In this document: positions 55,364 to 64,000 of the stretch, piece by piece
Layout of the letters: every line of letters starts with the position of its first letter
Position numbering within the stretch: position 1 is the stretch's first letter
NCBI RefSeq assembly: GCF_030269925.1
Contig: NC_085117.1
Coordinates: forward strand, 1,922,001-1,986,000
DNA: 64,000 nucleotides
Reading direction: 5' to 3'
Source: Bombyx mori
Taxonomy: Eukaryota > Arthropoda > Insecta > Lepidoptera > Bombycidae
Notes under the pieces: model-generated
Database searches by the model: none
What the model was told of the DNA's origin: nothing
Seen by the model: the letters and a program-made list of their open reading frames with translations, nothing else
Position numbers and translations under genes: made by a program

Positions 55364-55457
55364 TGGTCCTTCGAGCCGGATTTGAACCAGCGACCTATGG
55401 ATAACCACAACTTTGACTCACTACAGTCCACCGCTCTACCAACTGAGCTATCGAAGG
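55364..55457 (-). tRNA. Complete intron-containing tRNA-Tyr(GTA) sequence at the primer-binding site
   Basis: On the - strand: acceptor CCTTCGA, D arm GCTCAGTTGGTAGAGC, anticodon arm GTGGA-CTGTAGA-TCCAT, T arm GCTGG-TTCAAAT-CCGGC, acceptor TCGAAGG, discriminator A (55367), then CCA (55364-55366). An 18-nt intron (55403-55420) sits one base 3' of the anticodon, the usual tRNA-Tyr intron position. All stems pair. Nuclear tRNA genes do not encode CCA, and the sequence starts two bases after the LTR, so it is an expanded primer-binding site copied from the primer tRNA rather than a normal tRNA locus. A and B boxes are intact, so Pol III transcription is conceivable. Confidence 0.9.
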
Positions 55458-56880
55458 CCTCCGTGTTCTGCAGTACACAACTGGATGCACAAGAGTAGCA
55501 AGCGACACGGTGAGTTGACAGTCGACGAAGTTAAAGCAGCGGAGCTAATCTGGATTAGAGAAAGCCAAAGACGAATGTTCTCAGACGATATAGAAAGTGT
55601 CAAGAAAACCGGACAAGTGAAGCGAGATTCTCCGCTCCGTCAGCTTACACCATTTTTAGACAAGGACGGCATCCTCCGTGTTCGTGGGAGGATCTGCAGA
55701 GCAGATGGTGATAACGATTTCAGGCACCCTATAATTTTGAATCCAAAAGACAGATATGTCAAATTACAACTTATGCAGTATCACGTGGACTCAGCGCATA
55801 ATGGACGCGAACGTGTGCTGCATGAAGTGAGACGACGATTCTGGATAATAAATGGACGTAATGCAGTAAAGACGACATGGAATGACTGTCAGTTCTGCAA
55901 GAACAGTCGTGCGAAGCCCTCGCCACCACTCATGGCTGATTTACCAGATGTTAGATTGAAGGAGGTCAGTCGACCTTTCACTTACACCAGGTTAGATTAT
56001 TTCGGTCCAATCATAGTGAAGGTTGGACGTAGACACGAGAAAAGATGGGTAGCACTATTTACATGTCTGACAGTTCGCTCTATCCATCTGGAGTTGGTTC
56101 ACGATTTGACAACCAGCTCCGTGTTGATGAGCCTCAGACAGCTGATAGCGAGACGAGGCTGTCCAAGTATTATTTTCAGCGACAACGCGACTACCTTTCG
56201 TGGGGCTGACCGTGAACTGAAGCGAGCTGTACAAGCTATCGACAAAGACGAACTCATCACCTTCGGTAGCATCCGACACTTGGAGTGGCGATTCATAGCC
56301 CCTGACGCACCTCATATGGGTGGATGCTGGGAGCGGCTCGTGAGATCCGTCAAAACAAGCTTGCGAGTAACGCTCAAGACCAGAACACCTAACGATCAGA
56401 CAATTAATGACACTCCTGGCTGAGGCTGAATTCATGGTGAATTCAAGACCACTGACATACGTACCTCTTGATTTTGACGACGACTTGCCCTTGACTCCGA
56501 ATGATTTTTTACTACCAAAGACAGAATTTATTGACCATCCTTTCGGAATGTTTACGGACCATGATTTACTGAAACGGACTTGGAGAGAATATCAACGACT
56601 TGCAGACTTGATTTGGAAACGCTGGGTCAAGGAGTACTTGCCCACTTTGACACGACGAGACAAATGGTACAGAGATTCTGACAGACCACTGGCGATTGGT
56701 GACGTCGTAGTTGTTGTTGACTCCCAGCTACCCCGCAACCAGTGGCCGCTTGGCAAGATCGAGCAGGTCTTCCCTGGTAAGGACGACATGGTTCGCGTTG
56801 CTAAAGTTCGGACCAGACATGGACTCTACACAAGACCGGCGACGAAACTGTGCAGGTTGGACGTACACTCCTCATCTTGA
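55458..56880 (+). pseudogene. BEL/Pao pol remnant: integrase domain, frameshifted
   Basis: Coding begins abruptly at the tRNA 5' end with pol sequence shortly before the [12 protein letters not shown] region. It runs through an HHCC zinc site ([13 protein letters not shown], then CQFCKNS) and the integrase core. Catalytic residues are visible as D in RLDYFGPI, D in FSDNATTF and E in [13 protein letters not shown]. Near 56400 the frame breaks (a stop follows NDTPG). The next frame continues with [20 protein letters not shown] to a BEL-type C terminus (GKIEQVFPGKDDMVRVAKVR) and a TGA at 56878-56880. The integrase is therefore disrupted by one frameshift and has no upstream polyprotein. Confidence 0.9.
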
Positions 56881-56898
56881 GTACCAGCCTTCTGGTAC

Positions 56899-56910
56899 TG
56901 GAGGTGGGGA
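56899..56910 (+). other. Polypurine tract
   Basis: GGAGGTGGGGA-like purine run ending immediately before the 3' LTR; the plus-strand priming site. Confidence 0.8.
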
Positions 56911-57762
56911 TGTCGTGGCGTGCAACCTCATTGACAAGACATAAAACCTATATATGACTAGACATAGACAGACTAAGACAGACATTTGAATATACAGTCA
57001 AACCTGGGTAAGTGAGAAAACTCTATAAGTGAGAGTAATAGCCAGGACCCGTCATTTTAAGCTCCCAAAACCTCTATTAGCGAGAAACAGAAACCTCTGT
57101 AAGAGAGAGTCGTTTTTCCCTCATGGACCTTCGTAAGTGAGACTGCTACTTATCTATACCTCTAAGCGACAGTCGAGCTTTATTTATTTATATTATTTAG
57201 GAAGCTCAAATGAAAAATCAAACTACAAATTTAGCATCTGCTATTTTATGACTCATTCTTAACTTTTGTGGAACTTCCTTCCATTGTTTTTGTATTGTTT
57301 TCTCGTCAATATTGAACCTGTTCTATTTCGTGAAACTAAATAACGTTGTTATTTTATCGCATTCTTTTCGAATGTACACGTGTGCCTGTGTACCGTCCTG
57401 TTTGTTAATTAAAGTACTGTCATTAAGTGATAAACTTAAAATAGTGTATGCGTTTGAATCCGGAAAATCGCGAAATGAAATTTAGAGGGGCATTAGCGAG
57501 AAACTCGGGTTAGTGAGAAACCTCTATAAGCGAGAATGAGATTGTGCTCCCTTGAACTCTCGCTTATCCAGGTTTGACTGTAATTCAAAAATAAATGGAA
57601 CGAGGGCGTACGTGACCAGCAGCGAGGCAGTACATTTTTAGACTTCTGAAAAGACAGACATACAAAAAGACATACAAAGAAACAGAACGAATAATAAATT
57701 ACCGTTCTTATATAAGATATTCAAGTGACCTTCGACCGTTCAAGTAGTCATTCGACCGTTCA
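56911..57762 (+). repeat. 3' LTR of the BEL/Pao element, interrupted
   Basis: Same sequence as the 5' LTR apart from about two small differences, plus a 586-bp insertion and a duplicated TA. Confidence 0.95.
56995..57580 (+). mobile_element. Pogo/Tigger-like DNA transposon inside the 3' LTR
   Basis: Inverted ends CAGTCAAACCTGGGTAAGTG and CAGTCAAACCTGGATAAGCG, TA target duplication at 56993-56994 and 57581-57582. Several subterminal copies of CTCTATAAG(T/C)GAGA occur. Near 57420 a fragment reads LSDKLKIVYAFESGKSRNEI, matching the N-terminal helix-turn-helix of CENP-B/pogo-type transposases, then stops. Non-autonomous, and inserted after the BEL element. Confidence 0.85.
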
Positions 57763-57839
57763 AAATCCAATAGTCTTTTTTCTTCGATTTTTATAATACA
57801 ATTGAAAGCGATTTTACTAATTGAAGAAATCCTATTCTC

Positions 57840-57932
57840 GGTGGTAGGACGTCATGTGAGTCGAACGGGTAGGTAGCAGCTCCATGCCTTTTTCTGCCGC
57901 GAAGCAGTAACGCGTTTCGGTTTGTACGGAGC
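57840..57932 (+). repeat. Bm1-type SINE, degenerate fragment
   Basis: GTGGTAGGACGTCATGTGAG to GCAGTAACGCGTTTCGGTTT. Confidence 0.7.
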
Positions 57933-58019
57933 GTCCCCAATTTATGAATTATTTATAATTATTATTTATTACTCGCCAATTTATGAATATGAGGTCCCCA
58001 CTGCAGTGAAGAGTACTGG

Positions 58020-58440
58020 AATACCAGTACTGACATTTTCAGAACTCCGGGTTTCTCGGATTACATATCATACGATCGATTTGTAAATCGTATGTTAGAA
58101 ACATTACCTAGACCGGAAGCAAAAATATTTAAAATAAAGCCGGTCATTGAACGCTTAAATTCAAAATTTTCCCAACTGTATACATTGGCACAAAACCTGG
58201 CCGTTGATGAGAGCCTCACGATGTGGAAAGGTTGGCTGGACATCAACCAATTCATACGGAATAAAGCAGCGACAGTTTGAATAAAGACGTATGAAGTCTG
58301 CGGGAATAGTGCCGTCTCTTGTGCTCAGATTACTCGATGGTCTGGAGCACAAAGGCCATACTATCTGGATGGATAATTTTTACAATTCACCAGCACTAGC
58401 GCGGGAACTAAAAAGCCGGGTTTTGACTGTGCGCCTGTAC
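58020..58440 (+). pseudogene. piggyBac-like transposase, central/C-terminal fragment
   Basis: Pieces in shifting frames read IERLNSKFSQLYTLAQNLAV, DESLTMWKGWLDINQFIRNK, KTYEVCGNS and DGLEHKGHTIWMDNFYNSPA. These match the catalytic core order of piggyBac transposases (the DESL and MDNFYNS aspartates are visible). It has frameshifts and an internal loss near 58290, and is cut off at about 58430 by LINE sequence. Confidence 0.85.
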
Positions 58441-58838
58441 AACAAAATCCCACAAGATGTTCAGAACCTACATATACATAGGTTTACGAAAACTATTAAA
58501 GAACATCTGTGCAATAAAGCTTACTATAAAGTCAATGATTATCTAGAAGATTGCACAAAGCGGGAATGAGTTGCTCGCTCCGGGCAGTTCAATATTGTAA
58601 TAATTGTTATGTTATTATACTCATGTAAAAATGAATACATATTTAAAAAAATCTAATATTAAAAAAATAATCTAAAATTAAAAAAAAAATCATGCCCGCT
58701 GAGCTGAGTTTCTTGCCAATTCTTCTCAGGACGGAGGCTAGTTTTTGTGAATTGGCGGTAGTTCTTTTGACGTTCAACAAGTATGTACTTTCATTTATGT
58801 TGAATAATTTTTTTTTGATTTGATTTGATTTGATTCAA
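58441..58838 (+). repeat. LINE 3' end with (TTTGA)n tail
   Basis: Encodes RLYNKIPQDVQNLHIHRFTK to a stop near 58569, then the 3' region shared with the complement of 33860-34110 and a GATTTGATTTGATT tail. The ORF joins the piggyBac fragment in frame by chance, giving a chimeric reading frame. Confidence 0.75.
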
Positions 58839-59347
58839 GCCGTCTTTTGACGACCATTCCCATTGATAAGATGATGACAAGATAAATATAAATTTCATTA
58901 ACCGTCGTCTCTTGCCACCGAGTAATCCGGCTATTAGTAGTCCGGATTACTCCGCTCTTCAGCATGATCGCTGCCAGCTGTTGGGCATAAATGTTTGTCT
59001 CCCTGACAATTAAATCAATAATATCCCGATCCCATATGGCAACGAATGCTTCGGACTCGTGAAAGAGATCTTAGGACCACTATTAATCTGCGAGAATGTT
59101 TCCCGCCTCAAACGAGGTTCAATTTCAGGCTCCGGAAACGCTCTTCGGTCGAACTTAAATTTATTGTTCGGCTCCATGGGAACAGTCGGCGGTAAGTCGG
59201 GTGTCGGGGCACTGTTAGCGGGAGTTTCCAGTTCGTCGTGAGGTTCCTGCATGCGCATTCTTTCGACTCGTGAAATCATCGGCCGCGCCATCCCCTCGCT
59301 CTCACTATCCGAGTCTTCCTCGTTGCCTGAAAGGAAATAACTTACAA

Positions 59348-59585
59348 GTGGTAGGACCTCTTGTGAGTCCGCACGGGTAGGTACCACCAACCTGCCTATT
59401 TCTGCCGTGAAGCAGTAATGCGTTTCGGTTTGAAGGGTGGGGTAGCCGTTGTTACTATATTGAGACCTTAGCACTTATATCTCAAGATGGGTGGCGCATT
59501 AACGTTGTAGATGTCTATGGGCTCCAGTAACCACTTAACACCAGGTGAGCCGTAAGCTAATCTACCCACATAAGCAATAAAAAAA
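59348..59585 (+). repeat. Bm1-type SINE
   Basis: Complete body within the inferred intron between the 59652 and 59326 splice sites. Confidence 0.88.
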
Positions 59586-60359
59586 GTTCTGGTTTTAATT
59601 ACAATAGGTGTTTTACATCGGCGATTGTTAAAAATAGGGTTTGTGTCTTACCATAATTAAGCAGTGAGATTATCTGTTCATCTCGCAGAGGACGGTTTCT
59701 AAAATATGAAAAATATGTTTTAATCAATGGTAGTAATTATTTTATCTTGTAGGTGGTAAACCGAGATGAACTTACAGTGGTCGACCACTTTTTTTTGAAG
59801 AATGTTTAACTTCCGGACTTCTGAAAAATTAAATAAATATTTAATTACATATAAATTTAACAAAATATATAAACGTATAAAAAATTGTTTGATAAATACT
59901 TACACAGGCATGGATAAAATGCTTTCGTGTCCACGAGAAGTGGATGGCATTGTTTGGTCGATCACCCCCATGGATGACCATATAGACTCTGCTCTGAAAA
60001 CCATAACAAACATTTGTTTAATAAGGATATTTGTTTTACTTTCAAGAACATAAATATCAACATAAATATCAATCAGAATAGTCACCTTGGATTTGTTTCC
60101 ACCACAGGCGGGAGAACCCTTACCCTTTTAGGGTGGAGTGGTGTCTCTAACGGTTCTCCACTGCGTACATTTGTTAGTGTATTAGAGAATATTCTGAAAT
60201 ACGCATTGACATTAAAATAAATATTTAAGGAATAAATCAATAAACAAGTTACAAGAAAAAAAGATAAAAGAAAAACGATAAACCAATATATAAATAATTA
60301 CAATATATTATAATAAAATAAAAATTGAGTTTTAATTTAAAAAAGTTATTACGGCTCAG

Positions 60360-60500
60360 AAACCGAAGGCCTGTCCGGGACACGACGAATTTGGCCACCA
60401 CGTGTCCTTGCACCGCCACACCGCCAGGGGTTGTCACACCGCCATGGGCTGCCACACCGCCACGGGCTGCCACACCGCTACGGGCTGCCACACCGCCACG
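60360..60500. repeat. Short tandem repeat, 18-bp GCCACACCGCCACGGGCT-like unit
   Basis: Four to five diverged units. On the - strand they encode GGVAARSGVAARGG-type repeats and may be part of an exon of the piggyBac-like gene. Confidence 0.75.
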
Positions 60501-61673
60501 TGAACGGGCTCTACCACCACCTCTTACAAGCCCACGCCCACTTGCTTCACAGTTCTTACTAGTACTATTTTGTGAAAAATAAAGCCAACATAAACCAACT
60601 GAGCACGCAAAATAAACACACGCATGTTTAAAAAATGTTGAACATTAGAAGTGCTAAAATCAACCAAAATCAATCAATCTAATCAAAATTACTTTAAGTT
60701 ACAAAGAAACATTTAAAAAATCTAATCTCTAAGAAAAAAATTAAAAAAACAAGATGATTAGCTTATGTGAAGAATCTGGTATCCTAATATAAAATATGTA
60801 AAAAAATAATCAAATATCTAAAATAATAAAAAAAATCATTAAAAAATTTCATATGAAATTCAAAGGTCCTGTCGTTAATATTTTTACCGCCAGCCATTTT
60901 GTCATTTGACCCGCCTGTGGCAAGTCCGCTTAGCGGACCTAACGGTTTTTTTACGGTATCTTAACGGTTGAATTTTTTACATTTGCTACTAAAATACACG
61001 TATTTTGTACTTATTAGATTGAAGTTCACTAAATAATGTTCTGATTACACAATAATTTTAATAAATTTCATAATTTTTCAAACAGATATCACAAAACAAA
61101 ATCCACTTAAGACTTCGAAAAATGACTTGGTCGTAGCTTCGATGGTGGTTTTTACCTTAAAATGTAAAGGATATACCCCTATTAGTAAATAAAATTAATT
61201 AATACTTACTGTTGCATATTTCTCAGCAGACGAACCAAATTTATTGATAAATTAATTGCTGTACGACCGACTATTTCGCGGGAAGCACTGTTTGAAAGTT
61301 TTGAAACTGCCAACCATAGTTTTTTTTTTGGGTACAATTTTTCCTTGTTACGAAAGGCAAGGGGATCTAAGCCCATACAGCATCCAACTATAGATTTATA
61401 TATTTATATATATTTATATATTTGAGACTGCCAACGGCTAAATCAACGAACTTGATTTTGTTCCACCGATCAAACAAATTTTATGTAATAAGGCGAACCT
61501 ATTCATGCTTAGTCGATTTTTAAAGTACTTCAGAACGAAAACTCTAGTAAAAAATGTAACAGCCCATATTATAGAAAGTCCGCTGAGCGGACGGGTCACC
61601 GTTGATAGATAAATGTGATTTGACATTTCACGTATCTGTGGAGTCCGCCAGACGGACACCACACTGTGGAGAT

Positions 61674-62648
61674 TAGACTTGCGCAAAACATCACTTCTCA
61701 ATGTAATGTGATATGACATCACTTTTGCAGACAGGTGATATTACTCGAAAACATTACACATCACTCTTAACATTACTCGGTGCGTTCAATAGATACTGTG
61801 ACGAATACATTGTATCTATACACCCGAATCATTACTTAAGTGATGTGTTCATACTTTGTATTGTAATACACTGTTATATTACTTGACAGAGATTGACTTA
61901 TTTAATAATATAATAATTTTATTTTTTACTTAATATAATTTATTGTGGGATGAACGGGTTTCATATGGCGACTTAGACTGTAAATTGAGCTCGAAGATAA
62001 TGTTAATATACGAGAGCAGTAGACGCATTGTTTCGGCGCGGTCTCCTCAAAATGCATCCAAAGAGGACTGTACTTTCATTTAGACGCCATTCTTTCTTTC
62101 ACTTATTAAACACGCATTAAAACAAATAATAAAACTATATTCAAACAAGTGCTTAAGTAATTCAAACACAAAAATTAATATGAAATATCACTAAACAATT
62201 ACGAGCGAATAGCGATTTTACAAAAGTTGCGAATAAAAAACTAAGTAGGTAACTACTTGCGGGGAGCTACCGGCTGGCCCATGAAAAATATAAACACAAA
62301 TACCTATATTAAAATTCAGAGGTACATTTTTACACGTACGTATAGGTGTAAAAATGTACCTAGTGGCCAGGGCATACGGTTCAAAATCACTAGGAATAAT
62401 TCCGTGTCGCTTGCTCATTTATTTTGCGTAGATCGGTCTGTCTCGCTCGCTCGGTTCCGTTCGTGTATCAAGCAACATTACACGACAAAGAAAGCAACAT
62501 GTTGGGTGATAGATAGCTTCGCTAGAAGTAATAGTGTTCTGTGGGTGATAGTGTGATGTTTGTTTCCTTCGCGTAATGTGTGATGTTGCATTACACCGTA
62601 GAGTAATATTACCGGAGTAATATCACTCGCATTACTTACACATGTCTA
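61674..62648. mobile_element. Non-autonomous hAT element
   Basis: Bounded by 8-bp direct repeats GTGGAGAT (61666-61673 and 62649-62656). Terminal inverted repeats TAGACTTGCGCAA and TAGACATGTGTAA match at most positions and have a hAT-like TAGA start. No transposase ORF. Subterminal CATTAC/GTAATG-rich motifs crowd both ends, and a foldback (AGGTACATTTTTACAC and complement) is at about 62320-62361. Confidence 0.85.
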
Positions 62649-62659
62649 GTGGAGATGTA

Positions 62660-63060
62660 GGTTCGGCCCAGCATATCCTCTTATCATACTGCTTATAGAT
62701 TTAGCACGAGTTGTACGATCGGCCGCCTGCTTTACATCATTCATTCTTGGGTTAAATCTCCAATAGTACGTCCATCACAACGTTCTATTAGGAGGAACTG
62801 TTTCTGTTACTGCTTTTAGTGTTTCTTTTACTTCATCTATTTTTTTAATTTATGATTTACAATCATCAAAAGATGAAAAAAAACCTGGTTTAATTTCTTT
62901 TTCGTAACAGTGTATTTACTGTTAAAAGTAAGGCGTTTCAGAAAACATATCTTTTGTCAACCTATCATCGGTCAAAAGCCATTAGTGTCAATGTCAAAAG
63001 CGAATCGAAGAAAAACATTTCCAAAACAAAATTCAAAACAGAACTTATTTTCACAACAAT
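62660..63060. other. Gap between the hAT element and the ZAD gene
   Basis: Presumably the promoter and 5' UTR of the ZAD gene. No TATA element with convincing spacing was seen. Confidence 0.45.
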
Positions 63061-63061
63061 T

Positions 63062-64000
63062 ATGAATGAAAATAACGTTATATGTGTAACATGTTTGTCC
63101 TTTGATCGAAGTTTGATACCTCTGAGCAAAATAAGCGGAAAAATTAAGTTCGTTAACTTGTATGAGGTTGGTTTTGTGATAAAACACATTAAAATATTTT
63201 TTGCACGTAGATTGAAAATATGATAAATTATGAATGTCCAAATCGTGGTAATATTCAAGGGTGGTGGAATTTATTGTCAATGTGCCATGTCATAATTATA
63301 AAGGTTTATAATGAACTCTGCAGGTTCCTCCTATGGGTTACATCTGCTGGGAATGTAGTGGCATCGTAAATAAATTTTATAAATTCAAACTACAAACCGT
63401 AGAAGCCCAACATTTATTGCTCACGCGTAAGAATGTAAGTGTAAAAATTATATCATGCAGCCACAACATGAACCAGAGTTTTCGTGATTACTAAAAAATA
63501 TATTATTTCAGATGCGAAATTCTTTATCGAAACTAGACGTAACTACAACTACTAACTTTAATTACGAGCTTGAATTTGATTACGATCCATTAACAAATGC
63601 AGATACAGATAAAAAATCACACGTAAAAACTGAAAGTGTTTACGAGATCACAGATTCTATTGAAACACCATATAATGTAGCCAACACAGTGAATGCTTAT
63701 GCAGAAAAAGTTGAATGCACAGCAAAGATAAAAGGCAAGAAACCAAAAACCGTTAACAAAGAGACTTCAAATAATAAATTCAAAACAACCAGTACATTAT
63801 TTAACAAATTAGGAAAGATTAAAACAATTAAAGAGTTAAATTCTAGAAATAAACAAAAAATAGATTCACATGTCTATAAAGAAAACATAAAATCTATAAA
63901 AAAGAGGAAATTAAAGAGAAAAGATAAAGAGGATATATCTATTAACTGTAGTATAAGTAAAAAGATAACAAAAAGTGATATTGTCAAAGGAATATTAAGG
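63062..64000 (+). CDS. ZAD-domain zinc-finger protein, N-terminal part (runs off the window)
   Basis: Exons: 63062 to about 63169, 63324-63434, and 63512 to the window end, joined in phase 0. The first reads MNENNVICVTCLSFDRSLIP, with the first CxxC of a zinc-finger-associated domain. The second reads GYICWECSGIVNKFYKFKLQ, with the second CxxC and the following helix. The third is a lysine- and asparagine-rich linker with basic patches (SIKKRKLKRKDKED) and no C2H2 finger before position 64000. ZAD proteins are arthropod transcription factors in which ZAD mediates dimerisation and C2H2 fingers downstream bind DNA. The first donor (GAG|GTTGGT) is weak, and a small exon could lie between the CxxC pairs. 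The fingers are presumed to lie beyond the window. Confidence 0.7.

Larger units (their letters stand above)
55099..57762 (+). mobile_element. BEL/Pao LTR retrotransposon, internally deleted
   Basis: Two LTRs (55099-55361 and 56911-57762), a primer-site region, a partial pol and a polypurine tract lie between 5-bp direct repeats AAATC (55094-55098 and 57763-57767). LTRs start TG and end CA. Apart from a DNA transposon in the 3' LTR, the two LTRs differ at only about two places in 263 bp, so the insertion is recent. Gag, protease, reverse transcriptase and RNase H are absent; only the integrase end of pol is left. It must have been mobilised in trans. Confidence 0.93.
58850..61330 (-). pseudogene. 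Spliced piggyBac-like gene, N-terminal half (probably broken)
   Basis: Candidate exons on the - strand: 61330-61210 (SREIVGRTAINLSINLVRLL), 60564 to about 60400 (Arg/Gly-rich repeat GGVAARGGVAAHGG), 59993-59904, 59698-59652 and 59326 to about 58850. The last three junctions are in phase with GT-AG sites and give RPLRDEQIISLLNYG joined to NEEDSDSESEG, like piggyBac N termini. The final exon has a frameshift near 59066. It then reads WDRDIIDLIVRETNIYA and WQETTVNEIYIYLVIILSMG, the conserved start of the piggyBac transposase domain, before it is truncated by LINE DNA. The catalytic core is missing on this strand. The first two exons are tentative. It could be a transposon with introns or a decayed host-domesticated copy. 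Confidence 0.5.

Noticed and set aside
55364..55457. An ordinary chromosomal tRNA-Tyr gene
   Set aside because: The CCA is encoded, it begins two bases after the LTR, it lies within the target duplications, and pol sequence starts at its other end. An independent gene would not meet all four conditions.
58291..58569. A 92-codon protein joining piggyBac and another domain
   Set aside because: The first part is a piggyBac core and the second a LINE C terminus. The junction lacks splice sites and is best explained by an insertion into a dead transposon.

Overview
The window is nuclear DNA from a moth, almost certainly the silkworm Bombyx mori or its wild relative B. mandarina. The evidence is roughly twenty copies of the Bm1-type tRNA-derived SINE, numerous truncated CR1/jockey-like and RTE-like LINE tails, Lep1-like Helitron fragments, and short GT-AG exons separated by repeat-filled introns. 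Coding models were built by hand by joining exons so that splice sites and reading phase agree across every junction.

Layout. 1-641: last exon of an unidentified + strand gene. 2565-19971 (- strand): an 18-exon, 843-codon BRD8 orthologue, a bromodomain subunit of the TIP60/NuA4 acetyltransferase complex. 21520-25369 (-): a four-exon secreted protein with two Kazal-like modules joined by an acidic linker. 28046-32994 (+): a complete nine-exon PRUNE-type DHH phosphoesterase. 33-38 kb: a repeat block with a decayed LINE that still carries a reverse transcriptase reading frame. 38701-47443 (-): a complete 11-exon class I GLUT-like sugar transporter. 47.5-55 kb: gene-free, made of SINE, LINE and Helitron remnants. 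55099-57762: a young, internally deleted BEL/Pao retrotransposon. 58-61.3 kb: two oppositely oriented piggyBac-like segments, one of them apparently spliced. 61674-62648: a non-autonomous hAT element with an 8-bp target duplication. 63062-64000 (+): start of a ZAD-type zinc-finger gene that runs off the window.

The host genes show no sign of working together; they are ordinary single-copy genes in a repeat-rich neighbourhood. BRD8 converges on the unknown gene at the left edge, and PRUNE converges on the sugar transporter.

The most unusual object is the BEL/Pao element. Directly after its 5' LTR, where a short primer-binding site is expected, it carries the complement of an entire tRNA-Tyr: the CCA end, all four stems and an 18-nt intron. 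It is followed at once by mid-pol sequence. This looks like plus-strand synthesis that copied the whole unspliced primer tRNA and then jumped to an internal site, producing a deleted but integrated element. Tandem primer-site-like units at the LTR end suggest that this boundary has shifted before. Other points of note are a perfect 26-bp hairpin in a BRD8 intron, two SINEs sharing the same non-SINE 3' tail, and a doubly duplicated LINE/MITE block.
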